Origin: Candidatus Nitrotoga sp. AM1P
GTDB lineage: Bacteria > Pseudomonadota > Gammaproteobacteria > Burkholderiales > Gallionellaceae
Assembly: GCF_013168275.1 (NCBI RefSeq)
Contig: NZ_AP019547.1
Coordinates: 744,001 to 808,000 of the forward strand
DNA length: 64,000 bases
Reading direction: 5' to 3'
The translations under genes were made by a program, and so were the position numbers. Under the pieces are notes generated by a model. The model saw only the letters and a program-made list of their open reading frames with translations. It made no database searches and was not told the origin of the DNA. This document shows positions 38,891 through 49,086 of this stretch, one piece after another; the first letter of the stretch is position 1, and each line of letters begins with the position of its first letter.

Positions 38891-38978
38891 ATGCTGAAAT
38901 TTTCAAAACTTGCCACTATCGCTCTATTTTCTGTTTCTGCACTTGCAATGAATCAGGTTTATGCGCAAGAAAAAACCA
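38891..38978 (+). other. Signal-peptide coding segment of the parvulin gene, out of frame
   Basis: From the ATG at 38891 the frame gives a typical signal peptide, KFSKLATIALFSVSALAMNQ then VYAQ, and continues into an unrelated tail that stops near 39053. The mature parvulin frame starts at a different register 70 bases downstream. The switch point is a run of six A (38970-38975); one A fewer would join the two frames as VYAQEKPAAVVNG. Confidence 0.85.
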
Positions 38979-39683
38979 GCCGCAGTAGTGAATGGCGTCG
39001 CTATTCCGAAAGCACGTGTGAACATGCACGTCAAGGCTGCCGCTTCGCAAGGTAAAATGGATAGTCCAGAACTGCGTCTCGCCATTCAAGATGAATTAAT
39101 CAACCGTGAAATAATGGCCCAAGAGGCGGTAAAACAAGGTTTCGATAAGCAACCTGAAACCATTAGCCAATTCGAACTAGCCAAACAGACGGTTCTTGTA
39201 AATGCATTCTTACAGGATTACCTTAAAAACCATCCAATTAGCGAAGATGTAATCAAGCAGGAATACGAGAATATTAAAAAAACCACAGGAAGCAAGGAAT
39301 ATAACTCACGCCACATTTTGGTAAAAGATGAAAATGAAGCTAAATCTATTGCCGCTCAACTAAAAAAGGGAGGCAAGTTTGAAGAACTGGCAAAAAAACA
39401 CTCTCTGGATCAGGGTTCAAGTGACAAGGGTGGCTCTTTGGGCTGGGCGTTGCCAGGCAATTTCACGCAGTCGTTTGCTGATGCGCTAGTAAATCTGAAA
39501 AAGGGTGGTGTGAGTGCACCGGTAAAATCTGATGCAGGCTGGCATTTAATCAAACAAGAAGATGTGCGTGATTTCAAGTTCCCTTCTTATCAGGAAGTGA
39601 AAGCAAATATACTGCAACGTCTACAACAACAAGCCATACAGAAGGCCATCATTGACATGCGCGCCAAAGCAAAGATTGAATAA
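38961..39683 (+). CDS. Parvulin-type peptidyl-prolyl isomerase (SurA/PrsA-like)
   Basis: The open frame gives 240 residues from an internal ATG, but this lacks the signal peptide, which lies in another frame just upstream (38891). The chaperone-like N-terminal helices (ELRLAIQDELINREIMAQEA) are followed by the rotamase domain from about residue 110: SRHILVKDENEAKSIAAQLK, SLDQGSSDKGGSLGWALPGN, GVSAPVKSDAGWHLIKQEDV. Such proteins fold exported proteins in the periplasm. The apparent frameshift at the A6 run is either a sequencing error, a real mutation, or slippage. The gene ends before a strong terminator. Confidence 0.88.
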   Translation: MRKKKPAAVVNGVAIPKARVNMHVKAAASQGKMDSPELRLAIQDELINREIMAQEAVKQGFDKQPETISQFELAKQTVLVNAFLQDYLKNHPISEDVIKQEYENIKKTTGSKEYNSRHILVKDENEAKSIAAQLKKGGKFEELAKKHSLDQGSSDKGGSLGWALPGNFTQSFADALVNLKKGGVSAPVKSDAGWHLIKQEDVRDFKFPSYQEVKANILQRLQQQAIQKAIIDMRAKAKIE

Positions 39684-39703
39684 ACTGATATTTAAATGAA
39701 AAT

Positions 39704-39730
39704 AAAAGGCGACCATTGGTCGCCTTTTTT
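39704..39730. terminator. Bidirectional terminator between parvulin and purL
   Basis: AAAAGGCGACC (39704-39714) pairs with GGTCGCCTTTT (39718-39728) around ATT, with T runs on both strands (six T on plus, AAAA arm on minus). The two flanking genes converge on it. Confidence 0.93.
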
Positions 39731-39753
39731 GTTGTGTGCACTTTTGTAATCTA

Positions 39754-42700
39754 TTAATTAACCCACTTGCGTGCATTCTGGAACATTCTCAACCATGCTC
39801 CACTTTCCCTCCATTCTGCTGGATGCCAGGAATGCTGCAACGCCCGAAACAGCCGTTCCGGGTGTGGCATCATAATGCTGAATCGTCCATCAACTGTAGT
39901 CAGTCCGGTAATACCCTGTGGCGAACCATTTGGGTTAAGTGGGTAGGTCTCTGTCGGCTGGCCATAGTTGTCCACATACCGTAGTGTAACCAGCGGCTGC
40001 GCCGCTTCCAAACGTTTGCCGTTACCGAAATGGGCATATCCCTCACCGTGTGCCACCACGATAGGCATACGACTACCGGCCATGCCATCAAATAAAATTG
40101 AGGGTGAGTGCTGCACTTCTACCATCACGAAACGCGCCTCAAACTGCTCCGACAAATTGCGCGCAAAATGCGCCCAATGTTCTGCCCCTGGAATAATTTC
40201 GTGCAAATTGCTCATCATCTGGCAGCCATTACACACACCCAAAGCAAAAGTATCATCACGCTTGAAGAAAGCTTCGAACTCATCGCGAGCGCGCGGGTTG
40301 AACAAGATGGATTTTGCCCAGCCTTCGCCCGCCCCAAGTACATCACCATAAGAGAAACCACCGCACGCCGCCACCCCTTTAAAATCCGCCAATTTCACGC
40401 GACCAGTGATAATGTCGCTCATGTGTACGTCTACCGCCACGAAGCCAGCGCGATCAAATGCTGCCGCCATTTCCACATGTCCGTTCACACCCTGTTCACG
40501 CAATATAGCGATTGGTGGACGTAATTTCAGCAGCGCAGGCGCAACAACATTTTTGTTCAAGTCGTAAGTGAGTTTAACCTGCAAGCCAGGATCGGCGGCA
40601 TCCAGAATGCGGTCATACTCCTGCTGGGCGCAAGCCGGGTTGTCACGTAGTTTCTGCATCTGGTAAGTCGTTTCCGACCAGATGCGCTTCAGGTTAACAC
40701 CGGTCTCGCTGAACAATGTTTTGCCTTGCTGCACGATATCTACCGTGCCGCTTACATTCAGCGTAGCAACCGAACGTACCGCTGCAAGCCCAGCGCTATG
40801 GCACACGTCCAATACATACTGTAAATCGCGGCGATATACCTGCACCACCGCTCCCAGCTCTTCGCTGAACAATGTGCTTAGGATATCTCCCTGCAATTTA
40901 TCAAGATTTATGGTCAGGCCAACATGGGTAGCAAACGCCATTTCGCACAGCGTAGTAAACAATCCACCATCCGAACGGTCATGATAAGCCAACAATTTGC
41001 CCTCACCATTCAGGCGCTGGATAACGTCGAAAAAGATTTTCAGCTTGCCAGCATCGTCCAGGTCGGGGCCAACATTACCCACCTGTTTATACACCTGCGC
41101 CAGCGCCGAGCCACCCATGCGGTTTTTGTCCTCGCCCAGATCAATCAATAGTAATACCGTATCCAGATTGGCTGCCAATTGCGGTGTCAATGTCAATCGT
41201 GCATCCATACACGGCGCGAAGGCTGTCACGATGAGCGACAACGGGGCAGTTACCGCCTTCTTCTCGGTGCCTTCCTGCCACGCTGTACGCATGGACATGG
41301 AATCCTTGCCTACCGGAATGCTAATGCCGAGTTGCGGGCACAACTCCATACCCACCGCACGCACGGTGTCAAACAGCGCAGCATCTTCTCCGTGATGACC
41401 GGCGGCCGCCATCCAGTTGGCCGATAACTTAATGTCGCCGATTTTTTCGATACGTGCCGCTGCAATGTTGGTAATCGCCTCTCCCACAGCCATTCGCCCG
41501 GAAGCCGGAGCGTTCAACACCGCCAGCGGAGTGCGCTCGCCCAGTGCAAAAGCCTCACCCAATGCCGTATTGAAGCCCATCAAGGTCACTGCTACATCCG
41601 CGACTGGAACTTGCCACGGCCCCACCATCTGGTCGCGTGCAGTCAAGCCTCCCACAGTGCGGTCGCCGATGCTGATAAGGAAAGTTTTGTCGGCCACGGC
41701 GGGTAAGCGCAGCGTGCGCTCAATTGCATCTTTAAGATTTATTTGGCTGACATCAAATGCAGGAAGCTGCACAAGCTCACGCTTTACATTACGCGTCATT
41801 TTAGGTGGCTTGCCCAGCAGCACTGACAACGGCATATCCACCGCATTATTGTTAAATAATTCGTCATACACGATCAATTGGTCGTCGGTAATTGCGTGCC
41901 CCAATACTGCAAATGGACAGCGTTCACGCTCGCACAAGGCTTTAAACTCATCCAAACGTGCCGGATTAATCGCCAGTACATAGCGTTCCTGCGCTTCGTT
42001 GCTCCAAATCTGCATCGGCGACATGCCTCGCTCTTCAGAAGGAACAGCCCGCAATTCAAAACGAGCGCCGCGTCCGCCGCCATGAACCAGTTCCGGCAAC
42101 GCGTTGGAGATGCCGCCCGCACCCACATCGTGTATGGACAAAATGAGATTGTTCTCTCCCATCTGCCAGCAACGATCAATGACTTCCTGCGCACGACGTT
42201 GCATCTCTGGATTACTGCGCTGCACCGAAGCAAAATCCAGATCTTCCGCATTGGCACCTGTATCCATACTGGATGCCGCACCACCGCCCAGGCCGATCAA
42301 CATCCCTGCCCCGCCCAGTTGGATCAACAGCGCGCCCACAGGCAATGCATGCTTGTGTGTATGCTGCGCCGCGATACTGCCCACCCCGCCCGCCAACATA
42401 ATGGGCTTGTGGTAACCGCGCATCTCGCCGTTCAGGGTCTCTTCAAAGGTGCGAAAATAACCGGCCAGATTGGGGCGGCCAAACTCATTATTGAACGCAG
42501 CTCCACCAAGTGGTCCTTCCAGCATGATCTGCAACGCGGAAGCGATGCGTAACGGCTTGCCATAAATCGGAGGGGTTCTCTCTCCACCCGGAACAGAGTC
42601 AGCGAGACCGATGCCGTAAATTTCCCACGGTTGCTCGAAGCCAGGAATATTCAAATTAGACACAGAGAACCCGGTTAGCCCCGCCTTGGGTTTAGAACCG

Positions 42701-43716
42701 GAACCTGTCGCACCTTCATCCCGTATCTCGCCACCCGCTCCGGTGGCCGCGCCGGCAAAGGGAGAGATGGCAGTAGGATGGTTATGCGTTTCCACTTTCA
42801 TCAACGTGTGCGTCAGCTCATCGCTATAGGTATAGCCGCCATCGGTGCGCGGATAGAAGCGCTCAATGCGTGCTCCTTCGATCACAGAGGAATTGTCAGA
42901 ATACGCAACCACCGTACCTTCCGGATGCAGCTTATGGGTATTGCGGATCATGCCGAACAGCGAGATTGCCTGCTGCTCATCGTCTATCACCCAATCCGCA
43001 TTGAAAATCTTGTGACGGCAATGTTCGGAGTTCGCCTGCGCAAACATCATTAACTCTACATCGGTAGGATTGCGTCCTATTCGATGGAAACTCTCCACCA
43101 AATAATCAATTTCATCGCTGGACAACGCCAGTCCCATCTCGATATTAGCCGCTGCCAGCGCCGCATTGCCGCCGTGCATGATGTCCACAGTAGAGAGCGG
43201 CAATGGCTCACCGTGACGAAAAATCTTTTCTGCTACATCATTAAATCCTGTTTTAAGACTAACCACAGGATCGAACACGGATTCTGTCATGCGGTCATGC
43301 AGTAGCGGCAGCAACACTTTCAGTTCTGCTTGCGTCAGTGCTTTACCATTCTTAGTCTGGACGGAGTACACAACGCCTCGCTCAATGCGCTCAACACTAT
43401 GCAGATTGCAATGCTGTGCAATTTCCGTGGCCTTGGAAGACCACGGCGAGATGGTACCCAAGCGCGGCACAACCAGCAGATGTTGTAACCTGTCTTTAAC
43501 CCTATGCCCTCTCTCGCCCGCTTTCGCATCATCCAAATCGAGCAACGTATCCAGCAAGTTGGCTTCAATGACTGACAAATCCGTATTGAGCACCACGAAA
43601 TACCAATGGCATGCATCTGCTAGATATACATTTGGAAGGGCGCTGCTGATGACAGCACGCAATTTTTCAAGACGGAAGGAAGACTGCGCGGACTTACCGG
43701 GGGACACACGGAACAT
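39754..43716 (-). CDS. purL: Phosphoribosylformylglycinamidine synthase
   Basis: 1320 residues, the large single-chain form of proteobacteria. An N-terminal PurS-like part, two FGAM synthase halves ([40 protein letters not shown] as [20 protein letters not shown]) and a C-terminal glutamine amidotransferase with the nucleophile Cys in [13 protein letters not shown] and the distal His-Glu in [10 protein letters not shown]. It performs the fourth step of purine synthesis with ATP and glutamine. The promoter region is shared with the divergent gene at 43797. Confidence 0.98.
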   Translation of the reverse strand: MFRVSPGKSAQSSFRLEKLRAVISSALPNVYLADACHWYFVVLNTDLSVIEANLLDTLLDLDDAKAGERGHRVKDRLQHLLVVPRLGTISPWSSKATEIAQHCNLHSVERIERGVVYSVQTKNGKALTQAELKVLLPLLHDRMTESVFDPVVSLKTGFNDVAEKIFRHGEPLPLSTVDIMHGGNAALAAANIEMGLALSSDEIDYLVESFHRIGRNPTDVELMMFAQANSEHCRHKIFNADWVIDDEQQAISLFGMIRNTHKLHPEGTVVAYSDNSSVIEGARIERFYPRTDGGYTYSDELTHTLMKVETHNHPTAISPFAGAATGAGGEIRDEGATGSGSKPKAGLTGFSVSNLNIPGFEQPWEIYGIGLADSVPGGERTPPIYGKPLRIASALQIMLEGPLGGAAFNNEFGRPNLAGYFRTFEETLNGEMRGYHKPIMLAGGVGSIAAQHTHKHALPVGALLIQLGGAGMLIGLGGGAASSMDTGANAEDLDFASVQRSNPEMQRRAQEVIDRCWQMGENNLILSIHDVGAGGISNALPELVHGGGRGARFELRAVPSEERGMSPMQIWSNEAQERYVLAINPARLDEFKALCERERCPFAVLGHAITDDQLIVYDELFNNNAVDMPLSVLLGKPPKMTRNVKRELVQLPAFDVSQINLKDAIERTLRLPAVADKTFLISIGDRTVGGLTARDQMVGPWQVPVADVAVTLMGFNTALGEAFALGERTPLAVLNAPASGRMAVGEAITNIAAARIEKIGDIKLSANWMAAAGHHGEDAALFDTVRAVGMELCPQLGISIPVGKDSMSMRTAWQEGTEKKAVTAPLSLIVTAFAPCMDARLTLTPQLAANLDTVLLLIDLGEDKNRMGGSALAQVYKQVGNVGPDLDDAGKLKIFFDVIQRLNGEGKLLAYHDRSDGGLFTTLCEMAFATHVGLTINLDKLQGDILSTLFSEELGAVVQVYRRDLQYVLDVCHSAGLAAVRSVATLNVSGTVDIVQQGKTLFSETGVNLKRIWSETTYQMQKLRDNPACAQQEYDRILDAADPGLQVKLTYDLNKNVVAPALLKLRPPIAILREQGVNGHVEMAAAFDRAGFVAVDVHMSDIITGRVKLADFKGVAACGGFSYGDVLGAGEGWAKSILFNPRARDEFEAFFKRDDTFALGVCNGCQMMSNLHEIIPGAEHWAHFARNLSEQFEARFVMVEVQHSPSILFDGMAGSRMPIVVAHGEGYAHFGNGKRLEAAQPLVTLRYVDNYGQPTETYPLNPNGSPQGITGLTTVDGRFSIMMPHPERLFRALQHSWHPAEWRESGAWLRMFQNARKWVN

Positions 43717-43796
43717 AAACAGGCTCTCAGGGGCTGTTAAAAACAGCTTGCCATTATACTATGCGACCTCATTTCCACTCGAAGGAAAATACATTC

Positions 43797-44651
43797 ATGC
43801 CAGCCGCACCGCGCATCCCCACCATTACACAAAAACAAGTCGCCACCTTTCTCTCCCCTCGCCCGCGTGACAGCCATAAGGGTAACTTTGGCACAGTGGC
43901 CGTCGTAGGGGGGGCCGGCGGCATGGTCGGCGCACCGCTGCTGGCTGCGCGTGCGGCGCTCAAGCTGGGCGCTGGCTGCGTACATGTAGGCATTCTGGCG
44001 AACAACGCCCCGAGTGTTGATATATTGCAACCTGAATTAATGCTGCATAGCGTACAAGCGGCATTGCACCTACCCAAGCTGGATGTGTTAGCCATCGGCT
44101 GCGGGTTGGGATATGACGACTCTGCTCAGAAAATTTTACAAGATGCACTCAAGCTGAATACCATACTGGTACTTGATGCTGATGCACTTAACATTCTCGC
44201 CTTCCGCCCAGATTTAGGCACCATGTTGATTTCACGCAAGAATGCCAGCGTAATTACCCCACATCCTGGCGAAGCCGCACGCCTGCTCGGCTGCAACACT
44301 GAAGAAGTACAGGCCGCACGCGCCGAAGCCGCACAGAAACTGGCTACACGCTTTCATAGCGCAGTGGTACTGAAAGGTGCTCACAGCCTGTGCGTCACTC
44401 GCGATGGCAAGATAGTTGTAAACAAGACCGGCAATCCCGGCATGAGTAGCCCCGGCATGGGCGATGTATTAACTGGCATGATCGCCGCCTTTATCGCTCA
44501 AGGACTGAATGTGGACCAAGCCTTATTGTTGGCAGTACACCTGCATGGCGCGGCAGGTGATGCGATGGCAAAACAGAAAGTTACAATCGGCATGACAGCT
44601 ACTGAAGTGACAGAATGGGCGCGCTGGTTGTTAAACCAATGGATAAAATAG
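43797..44651 (+). CDS. nnrD: ADP-dependent NAD(P)H-hydrate dehydratase
   Basis: The start is taken as the ATG at 43797, behind AAGGA; the frame is open from 43761 but no ribosome site precedes that. About 284 residues of ribokinase-like fold: GNFGTVAVVGGAGGMVGAPL, VLDADALNIL, VITPHPGEAARLLG and the ATP/ADP-site GNPGMSSPGMGDVLTGMIAA. It repairs hydrated NADH/NADPH. The epimerase domain often fused to it (NnrE) is absent, so that activity must be encoded elsewhere. Confidence 0.93.
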   Translation: MPAAPRIPTITQKQVATFLSPRPRDSHKGNFGTVAVVGGAGGMVGAPLLAARAALKLGAGCVHVGILANNAPSVDILQPELMLHSVQAALHLPKLDVLAIGCGLGYDDSAQKILQDALKLNTILVLDADALNILAFRPDLGTMLISRKNASVITPHPGEAARLLGCNTEEVQAARAEAAQKLATRFHSAVVLKGAHSLCVTRDGKIVVNKTGNPGMSSPGMGDVLTGMIAAFIAQGLNVDQALLLAVHLHGAAGDAMAKQKVTIGMTATEVTEWARWLLNQWIK

Positions 44652-44726
44652 CTTCATCACACCTACCTGCGCAGACTGCACCCAAGCAAAGCAATTGCAA
44701 AACAAACACAAATTCCGATAAAAATT

Positions 44727-45482
44727 ATGAGCCTCTCAATTGATATTCGCGAGGAGTTCGGCGTCCGCACCCTGCACTTTGGTTCTGAGTGGATCCAAGG
44801 TGCGATGCGTATCGCGCGTCCATGGAATCTGGAGCTCGATTACACAAAAGAAATGATGACGAGCCTACTATTCCGTGAAGAGACCCGTTTTCCCCGCAAG
44901 GTATTACTGATTGGTCTCGGTGCCGCCTCATTAACCAAGTTTCTTTATCGTAACTACCCACTAGCCAAGCTCACTGTGGTAGAAATCGAACCCTCGGTAG
45001 TCGCTGCCGCCCGGCAATTTTTCAAGCTGCCGGAAGACCCCAAACGATTGAAAATAGTGATTGGCGACGGTGCCGAATTTGTCGCCAACAGCGACCAGAC
45101 CTATGACCTGATACTGGTGGATGGATTTGATGCCAATGCCCGGGCTGGTGCGCTCGACACCTTGCCGTTCTATCAGGTTGTACGCGCTCACCTGAGCGAA
45201 GAAGGCATCATGGCCGTCAATCTTTTGGGGCACAGTCGGGGCTACAAGAGCAGTGTCGAACGCATCCGCAACGCCTTTGATGGCCGCGTCCTGGCTTTTC
45301 CTTCCTGCGACAGTGGCAATGCCATTGCCTTCGCGGTAGTGGGCGAACCAGTCTGCATATCAATAGATGATTTGAAGGAGCAGGCGGTGATATTAAAAAA
45401 AGAAACCGGCCTCAACCTGCTTGCAACATTGACTCGATTGGAGCAGGCACAAACCTGTAAGGGCGGAATGCTTGAAATATAA
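44727..45482 (+). CDS. Spermidine-synthase-like methyltransferase-fold protein
   Basis: 251 residues. The SAM/decarboxy-SAM binding core is KVLLIGLGAASLTKFLYR, LTVVEIEPSVVAAARQFF and YDLILVDGFDANAR. The acidic residue pattern fits the spermidine synthase fold, but the protein is shorter at the N-terminus than SpeE and the gate motif with paired Asp is not complete, so substrate is uncertain. Related proteins in betaproteobacteria are annotated only as spermidine-synthase-like. It follows nnrD by 75 bases. Confidence 0.75.
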   Translation: MSLSIDIREEFGVRTLHFGSEWIQGAMRIARPWNLELDYTKEMMTSLLFREETRFPRKVLLIGLGAASLTKFLYRNYPLAKLTVVEIEPSVVAAARQFFKLPEDPKRLKIVIGDGAEFVANSDQTYDLILVDGFDANARAGALDTLPFYQVVRAHLSEEGIMAVNLLGHSRGYKSSVERIRNAFDGRVLAFPSCDSGNAIAFAVVGEPVCISIDDLKEQAVILKKETGLNLLATLTRLEQAQTCKGGMLEI

Positions 45483-45598
45483 CTTTGCTCATTGTTGGAC
45501 GCATTGGCTTACAAAAAAATAGTGCGTAGGTGCAGCCTGTATATTCCAATTCGACTCAATAACGCAGAATTGCCGCCATTATGAAATAAGATAGCCTG

Positions 45599-47983
45599 TC
45601 ATTTTTTAGCTGACTGTTCTGCCAGATATAGCCATGTTTCTACTACGGTATCCGGGTTCAACGAAACTGCCTCAATCCCCTGCTCTACCAGCCACTGAGC
45701 CAAATCAGGATGATCGGACGGGCCCTGCCCACAGATGCCGATGTATTTATTGGCCTTGCGACAAGCCTGAACCGCCATGCTAAGCAACGCTTTCACTGCC
45801 GGGTTGCGCTCATCGAATGCCCCCGCTATCACCCCCGAATCACGGTCTATACCTAAAGTAAGCTGGGTCAGGTCATTTGAGCCAATGGAGAAACCATCGA
45901 AATATTCCAGAAACTGCTCGGCCAGCAAAGCGTTGGAAGGTATCTCACACATCATGATCACACGCAGGCCGTTCTCGCCCCGTCGCAAGCCATTTTTAGC
46001 CAGTTCTTTTATCACCATCTCGGCTTCATCCAGCGTGCGTACAAAGGGAATCATCACCTCTATATTGGTCAGCCCGATTTCATCGCGTACCCGACGTATG
46101 GCACGGCACTCCAGCGCGAAACAATCGCGAAAGCTGTCTACAATGTAACGGGAAGCGCCACGTAAACCGATCATCGGATTTTCTTCATTCGGCTCGTATA
46201 GAGTACCGCCGAGCAAGCTGGAATATTCGTTGGACTTGAAATCTGAAAAACGAACGATCACCGGTTTAGGTGCGAAGGCCGCGCCCAACATGGCGATGCC
46301 TTCGGCCAATTTCTCAACATAAAAATCTACCGGCGTGGCATAACCCGCGGTCTTTGCCTCCACCAGCCCTTTTAACTCCGCTGACAAATTGGGATAGTCA
46401 AGCACCACCTTGGGATGTACGCCTATCATCCGTGCGATGATAAATTCCAGCCGCGCCAGCCCCACGCCAGCATTGGGCAGACGACTGGACTCAAACGCCA
46501 ATTCCGGGTTCGCCACGTTCAGGCTGATTTTAATTGGCGGGGTCGGCATTTCATCCAGCGCCAAATCCGACACCTCAATGTCGAGCATGCCCTGATACAC
46601 CTTGCCGACATCTCCCTCGGCACAAGAAACTGTCACCGCATTGCCAGGTTTAAGAATTTGCGTTGCGTCGCCGCATCCCACTACCGCCGGAATACCGAGT
46701 TCGCGCGCCACAATGGCCGCATGACAGGTACGCCCGCCTCGATTGGTGACAATCGCCGACGCGCGCTTCATTACCGGCTCCCAGTCTGGGTCGGTCATAT
46801 CCGTTACCAGAACATCGCCTGGCTGCACTTGGTTCATCTTACTGGCATCCGCTACCAAGCATACCGGGCCGCTGCCAATGCGTTGCCCGACGGCACGTCC
46901 GCTAACCAATATTTGGGATTGTTGCTTTAACCGATAACGCCTCAGCTTGCCTTGAGCTTCATGCGACTGCACCGTCTCCGGCCGTGCCTGCAATATATAA
47001 AGCTTGCCATCCAACCCATCTTTGCCCCACTCGATATCCATCGCGCGACCATAATGTTGCTCAATGATCAGCCCATATCGCGCTAGTTCTTCCACCTCTG
47101 CATCCGTAATGGAGAAGCGCTGACTCTCAGCCAGTGGAATCTCAACTGTAAGGACTGAACGCCCTGTTTCGTGTCCGGCACCGAATATCATTTTAATCGT
47201 CTTACCGCCAAGATTACGGCTGATCACCGCAGCTTTACCTTGCTTTAATGCAGGCTTGTACACATAAAATTCGTCCGGATTGACCGCACCTTGTACTACC
47301 GTCTCGCCCAGCCCGTATGCGGAAGTGATGAGTACCACCTGTTCAAAACCAGACTCAGTATCCAGCGTAAACATCACGCCGCTTGCGCCTATATCGCTAC
47401 GCACCATGCGCTGTACGCCCGCCGACAATGCCACATCCTGATGTTTAAATCCCTGATGAACACGGTAGGCAATGGCACGATCGTTATACAGCGAAGCGAA
47501 CACCCGCTTAATGGCTGACAGGACATGATCCACGCCATGAATATTGAGGAAGGTTTCCTGTTGTCCGGCGAACGAAGCGTCCGGCAAATCTTCTGCCGTA
47601 GCAGAGGAACGAATGGCCCAGGAAATATCCACACCTGCCTCGGCTTGCATCTTTCCATAAGCGTCGCGTACTTCACTTTCCAAACGCGGCGGCAAAGGCG
47701 TATCGATAATCCACTGGCGTATCCGGCTACCAACCTCAATCAGCGCGGTCACATCGGTCACGGCAAGATTGTCGAGCACCGCTCGAATGCGCTTATCCAA
47801 ATCACTCTGCGCGAGAAAATCACGATAGGCTGCGGCCGTAGTAGCAAAGCCACCCGGCACACGCACACCGAGATGGGCAAGCTGGCTGATCATTTCTCCG
47901 AGCGACGCATTCTTGCCGCCCACCGTGGCCACATCGCTCATACGTAATGCGTCAAGCCACACGATATATTGCTGCTGTTCCAT
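45599..47983 (-). CDS. ppsA: Phosphoenolpyruvate synthase
   Basis: About 794 residues from the ATG at 47983, seven bases after GGAG; a GTG at 47995 is in frame but lacks a site. N-terminal ATP-grasp domain ([35 protein letters not shown]), central swivelling domain with the phospho-His in [20 protein letters not shown], and C-terminal PEP-utilising barrel ([33 protein letters not shown]). It makes PEP from pyruvate and ATP, opening gluconeogenesis, and so connects to pgi and glycogen synthesis at the right end of the window. Confidence 0.97.
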   Translation of the reverse strand: MEQQQYIVWLDALRMSDVATVGGKNASLGEMISQLAHLGVRVPGGFATTAAAYRDFLAQSDLDKRIRAVLDNLAVTDVTALIEVGSRIRQWIIDTPLPPRLESEVRDAYGKMQAEAGVDISWAIRSSATAEDLPDASFAGQQETFLNIHGVDHVLSAIKRVFASLYNDRAIAYRVHQGFKHQDVALSAGVQRMVRSDIGASGVMFTLDTESGFEQVVLITSAYGLGETVVQGAVNPDEFYVYKPALKQGKAAVISRNLGGKTIKMIFGAGHETGRSVLTVEIPLAESQRFSITDAEVEELARYGLIIEQHYGRAMDIEWGKDGLDGKLYILQARPETVQSHEAQGKLRRYRLKQQSQILVSGRAVGQRIGSGPVCLVADASKMNQVQPGDVLVTDMTDPDWEPVMKRASAIVTNRGGRTCHAAIVARELGIPAVVGCGDATQILKPGNAVTVSCAEGDVGKVYQGMLDIEVSDLALDEMPTPPIKISLNVANPELAFESSRLPNAGVGLARLEFIIARMIGVHPKVVLDYPNLSAELKGLVEAKTAGYATPVDFYVEKLAEGIAMLGAAFAPKPVIVRFSDFKSNEYSSLLGGTLYEPNEENPMIGLRGASRYIVDSFRDCFALECRAIRRVRDEIGLTNIEVMIPFVRTLDEAEMVIKELAKNGLRRGENGLRVIMMCEIPSNALLAEQFLEYFDGFSIGSNDLTQLTLGIDRDSGVIAGAFDERNPAVKALLSMAVQACRKANKYIGICGQGPSDHPDLAQWLVEQGIEAVSLNPDTVVETWLYLAEQSAKK

Positions 47984-48087
47984 TCTTTTCTCCACTCAAC
48001 AGACTGGCTATATGATAGTAGAAACGGAGGTTGAATTCTCCTTGCCTGAATAACAAAGAAATTTACTTTAAGTCAGGTTAAAGCTAC

Positions 48088-48193
48088 GCTGAACAAGCCC
48101 CTCTGTTCGGGCTGAGCCAGTCAAAGCCATTGACAACTTATTGATTGAAATGAGTACGTTTCGACAAGCTCAACGCGAACGGACTTGTTCAGC
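48088..48193. repeat. REP-like inverted repeat downstream of the zinc-ribbon gene
   Basis: GCTGAACAAG (48088) is mirrored by CTTGTTCAGC ending at 48193, and the interior has TCTGTTCGGGCTGAGCC and TTTCGACAAGCTCAACGCGA, the same core as the repeat at 36856. The region is between the ppsA start and the end of the next gene. A palindromic, possibly mobile or structural repeat. Confidence 0.6.
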
Positions 48194-48304
48194 ATTGCCA
48201 TAATTCGAAGGTGCGCGTTTTCTATGCCGCGATGCCCCATGATATGCAGTGAGCAGACAATCAATATGGCTGCTTTCTTCACAGGCCCTCGGTATTTTTT
48301 AGAG

Positions 48305-48637
48305 TCATTTGAGTAAACGACCGACAAAACGCCCAACCACCCTGCCTGCTCCAATAGCTGCTTTTGACGGCGGTCTAAAATCCGGAATCGCGGCGACAAC
48401 TTGTTTCGCACGATTCTCGCGAATGATTTGCTGGGCTTTGGGAGAGTCAGCCGGAATGATTGTTGCTTGATCACAGATTAGGCATATTTCATGCCGGGAA
48501 CGAAAACGCCAAATTGAATAAATCAAGCCCGGAATCAAAAAACAAAACCAGAGGATGACTTCAGTATCGGTACTGCCTTTAGGTATAGTTTTCGTCTCAC
48601 CTACATACCCGCATGATGTGCACAAGCCTTGTGACAT
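48305..48637 (-). CDS. Small zinc-ribbon membrane protein, uncharacterised
   Basis: 110 residues. The N-terminus has CTSCGYVGETK and, after a hydrophobic helix (VILWFCFLIPGLIYSIWRF), a second pair CLICDQATII, so the two Cys pairs could bind one zinc, with the helix between. The C-terminal half is basic and helical, ending in GAGRVVGRFVGRLLK. It begins 30 bases after its nearest possible ribosome site and stands alone. I do not recognise a family with a known role. Confidence 0.65.
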   Translation of the reverse strand: MSQGLCTSCGYVGETKTIPKGSTDTEVILWFCFLIPGLIYSIWRFRSRHEICLICDQATIIPADSPKAQQIIRENRAKQVVAAIPDFRPPSKAAIGAGRVVGRFVGRLLK

Positions 48638-49086
48638 AAAATTCTCCAGTATTTTTTAATCCAGAAATCAGTCTGAGCGAAGTGTTTTTAATCTGAGTAG
48701 CTGAACTTTACTCTAATTTAATCAGATTGATAGATGCCTTTTCGTTTGGCCTTGCTGATTTTATGGGCTTTATGTGAAATAGAATGGATAATGAATCCTT
48801 GACCTTCAGCATTTTAACCTCTCGCAGAATAAGTAAATCCGTTCCTCCTTAGCCTGTCGAAGCAGGCATTATAACGATAACTGGTTCAGCGGTAGCGGAC
48901 AGGTCGTCCATCATAGTGGGAGATACCGGATTAAACTCGATGTAGTGTTGACAACTTAGCCAATACGTCTCGATCTAAACAACGGCGAATTTGTAGCGGC
49001 TGCCCCACAGTGATACCAAATCAGACAATACGCTACTTCGATGTTTATATTTAACACTTAACCTTTATCTACTATAAGGAGGCCCC
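48638..49086. other. Intergenic region upstream of the YVTN protein
   Basis: 449 bases without a credible gene. A small perfect inverted repeat GCCTGTCGAAGCAGGC (48852-48867) shares the TCGAAG core of the REP-like repeats. The last 40 bases are AT-rich and carry AAGGAGG seven bases before the ATG at 49087, a strong ribosome site. No clear -35/-10 pair with 17-base spacing was found. Confidence 0.4.

Noticed and set aside
48121..48474. 117-codon minus-strand frame overlapping the zinc-ribbon gene
   Set aside because: It overlaps a better frame and ends in translated palindromic repeat (VRVELVETYSF).
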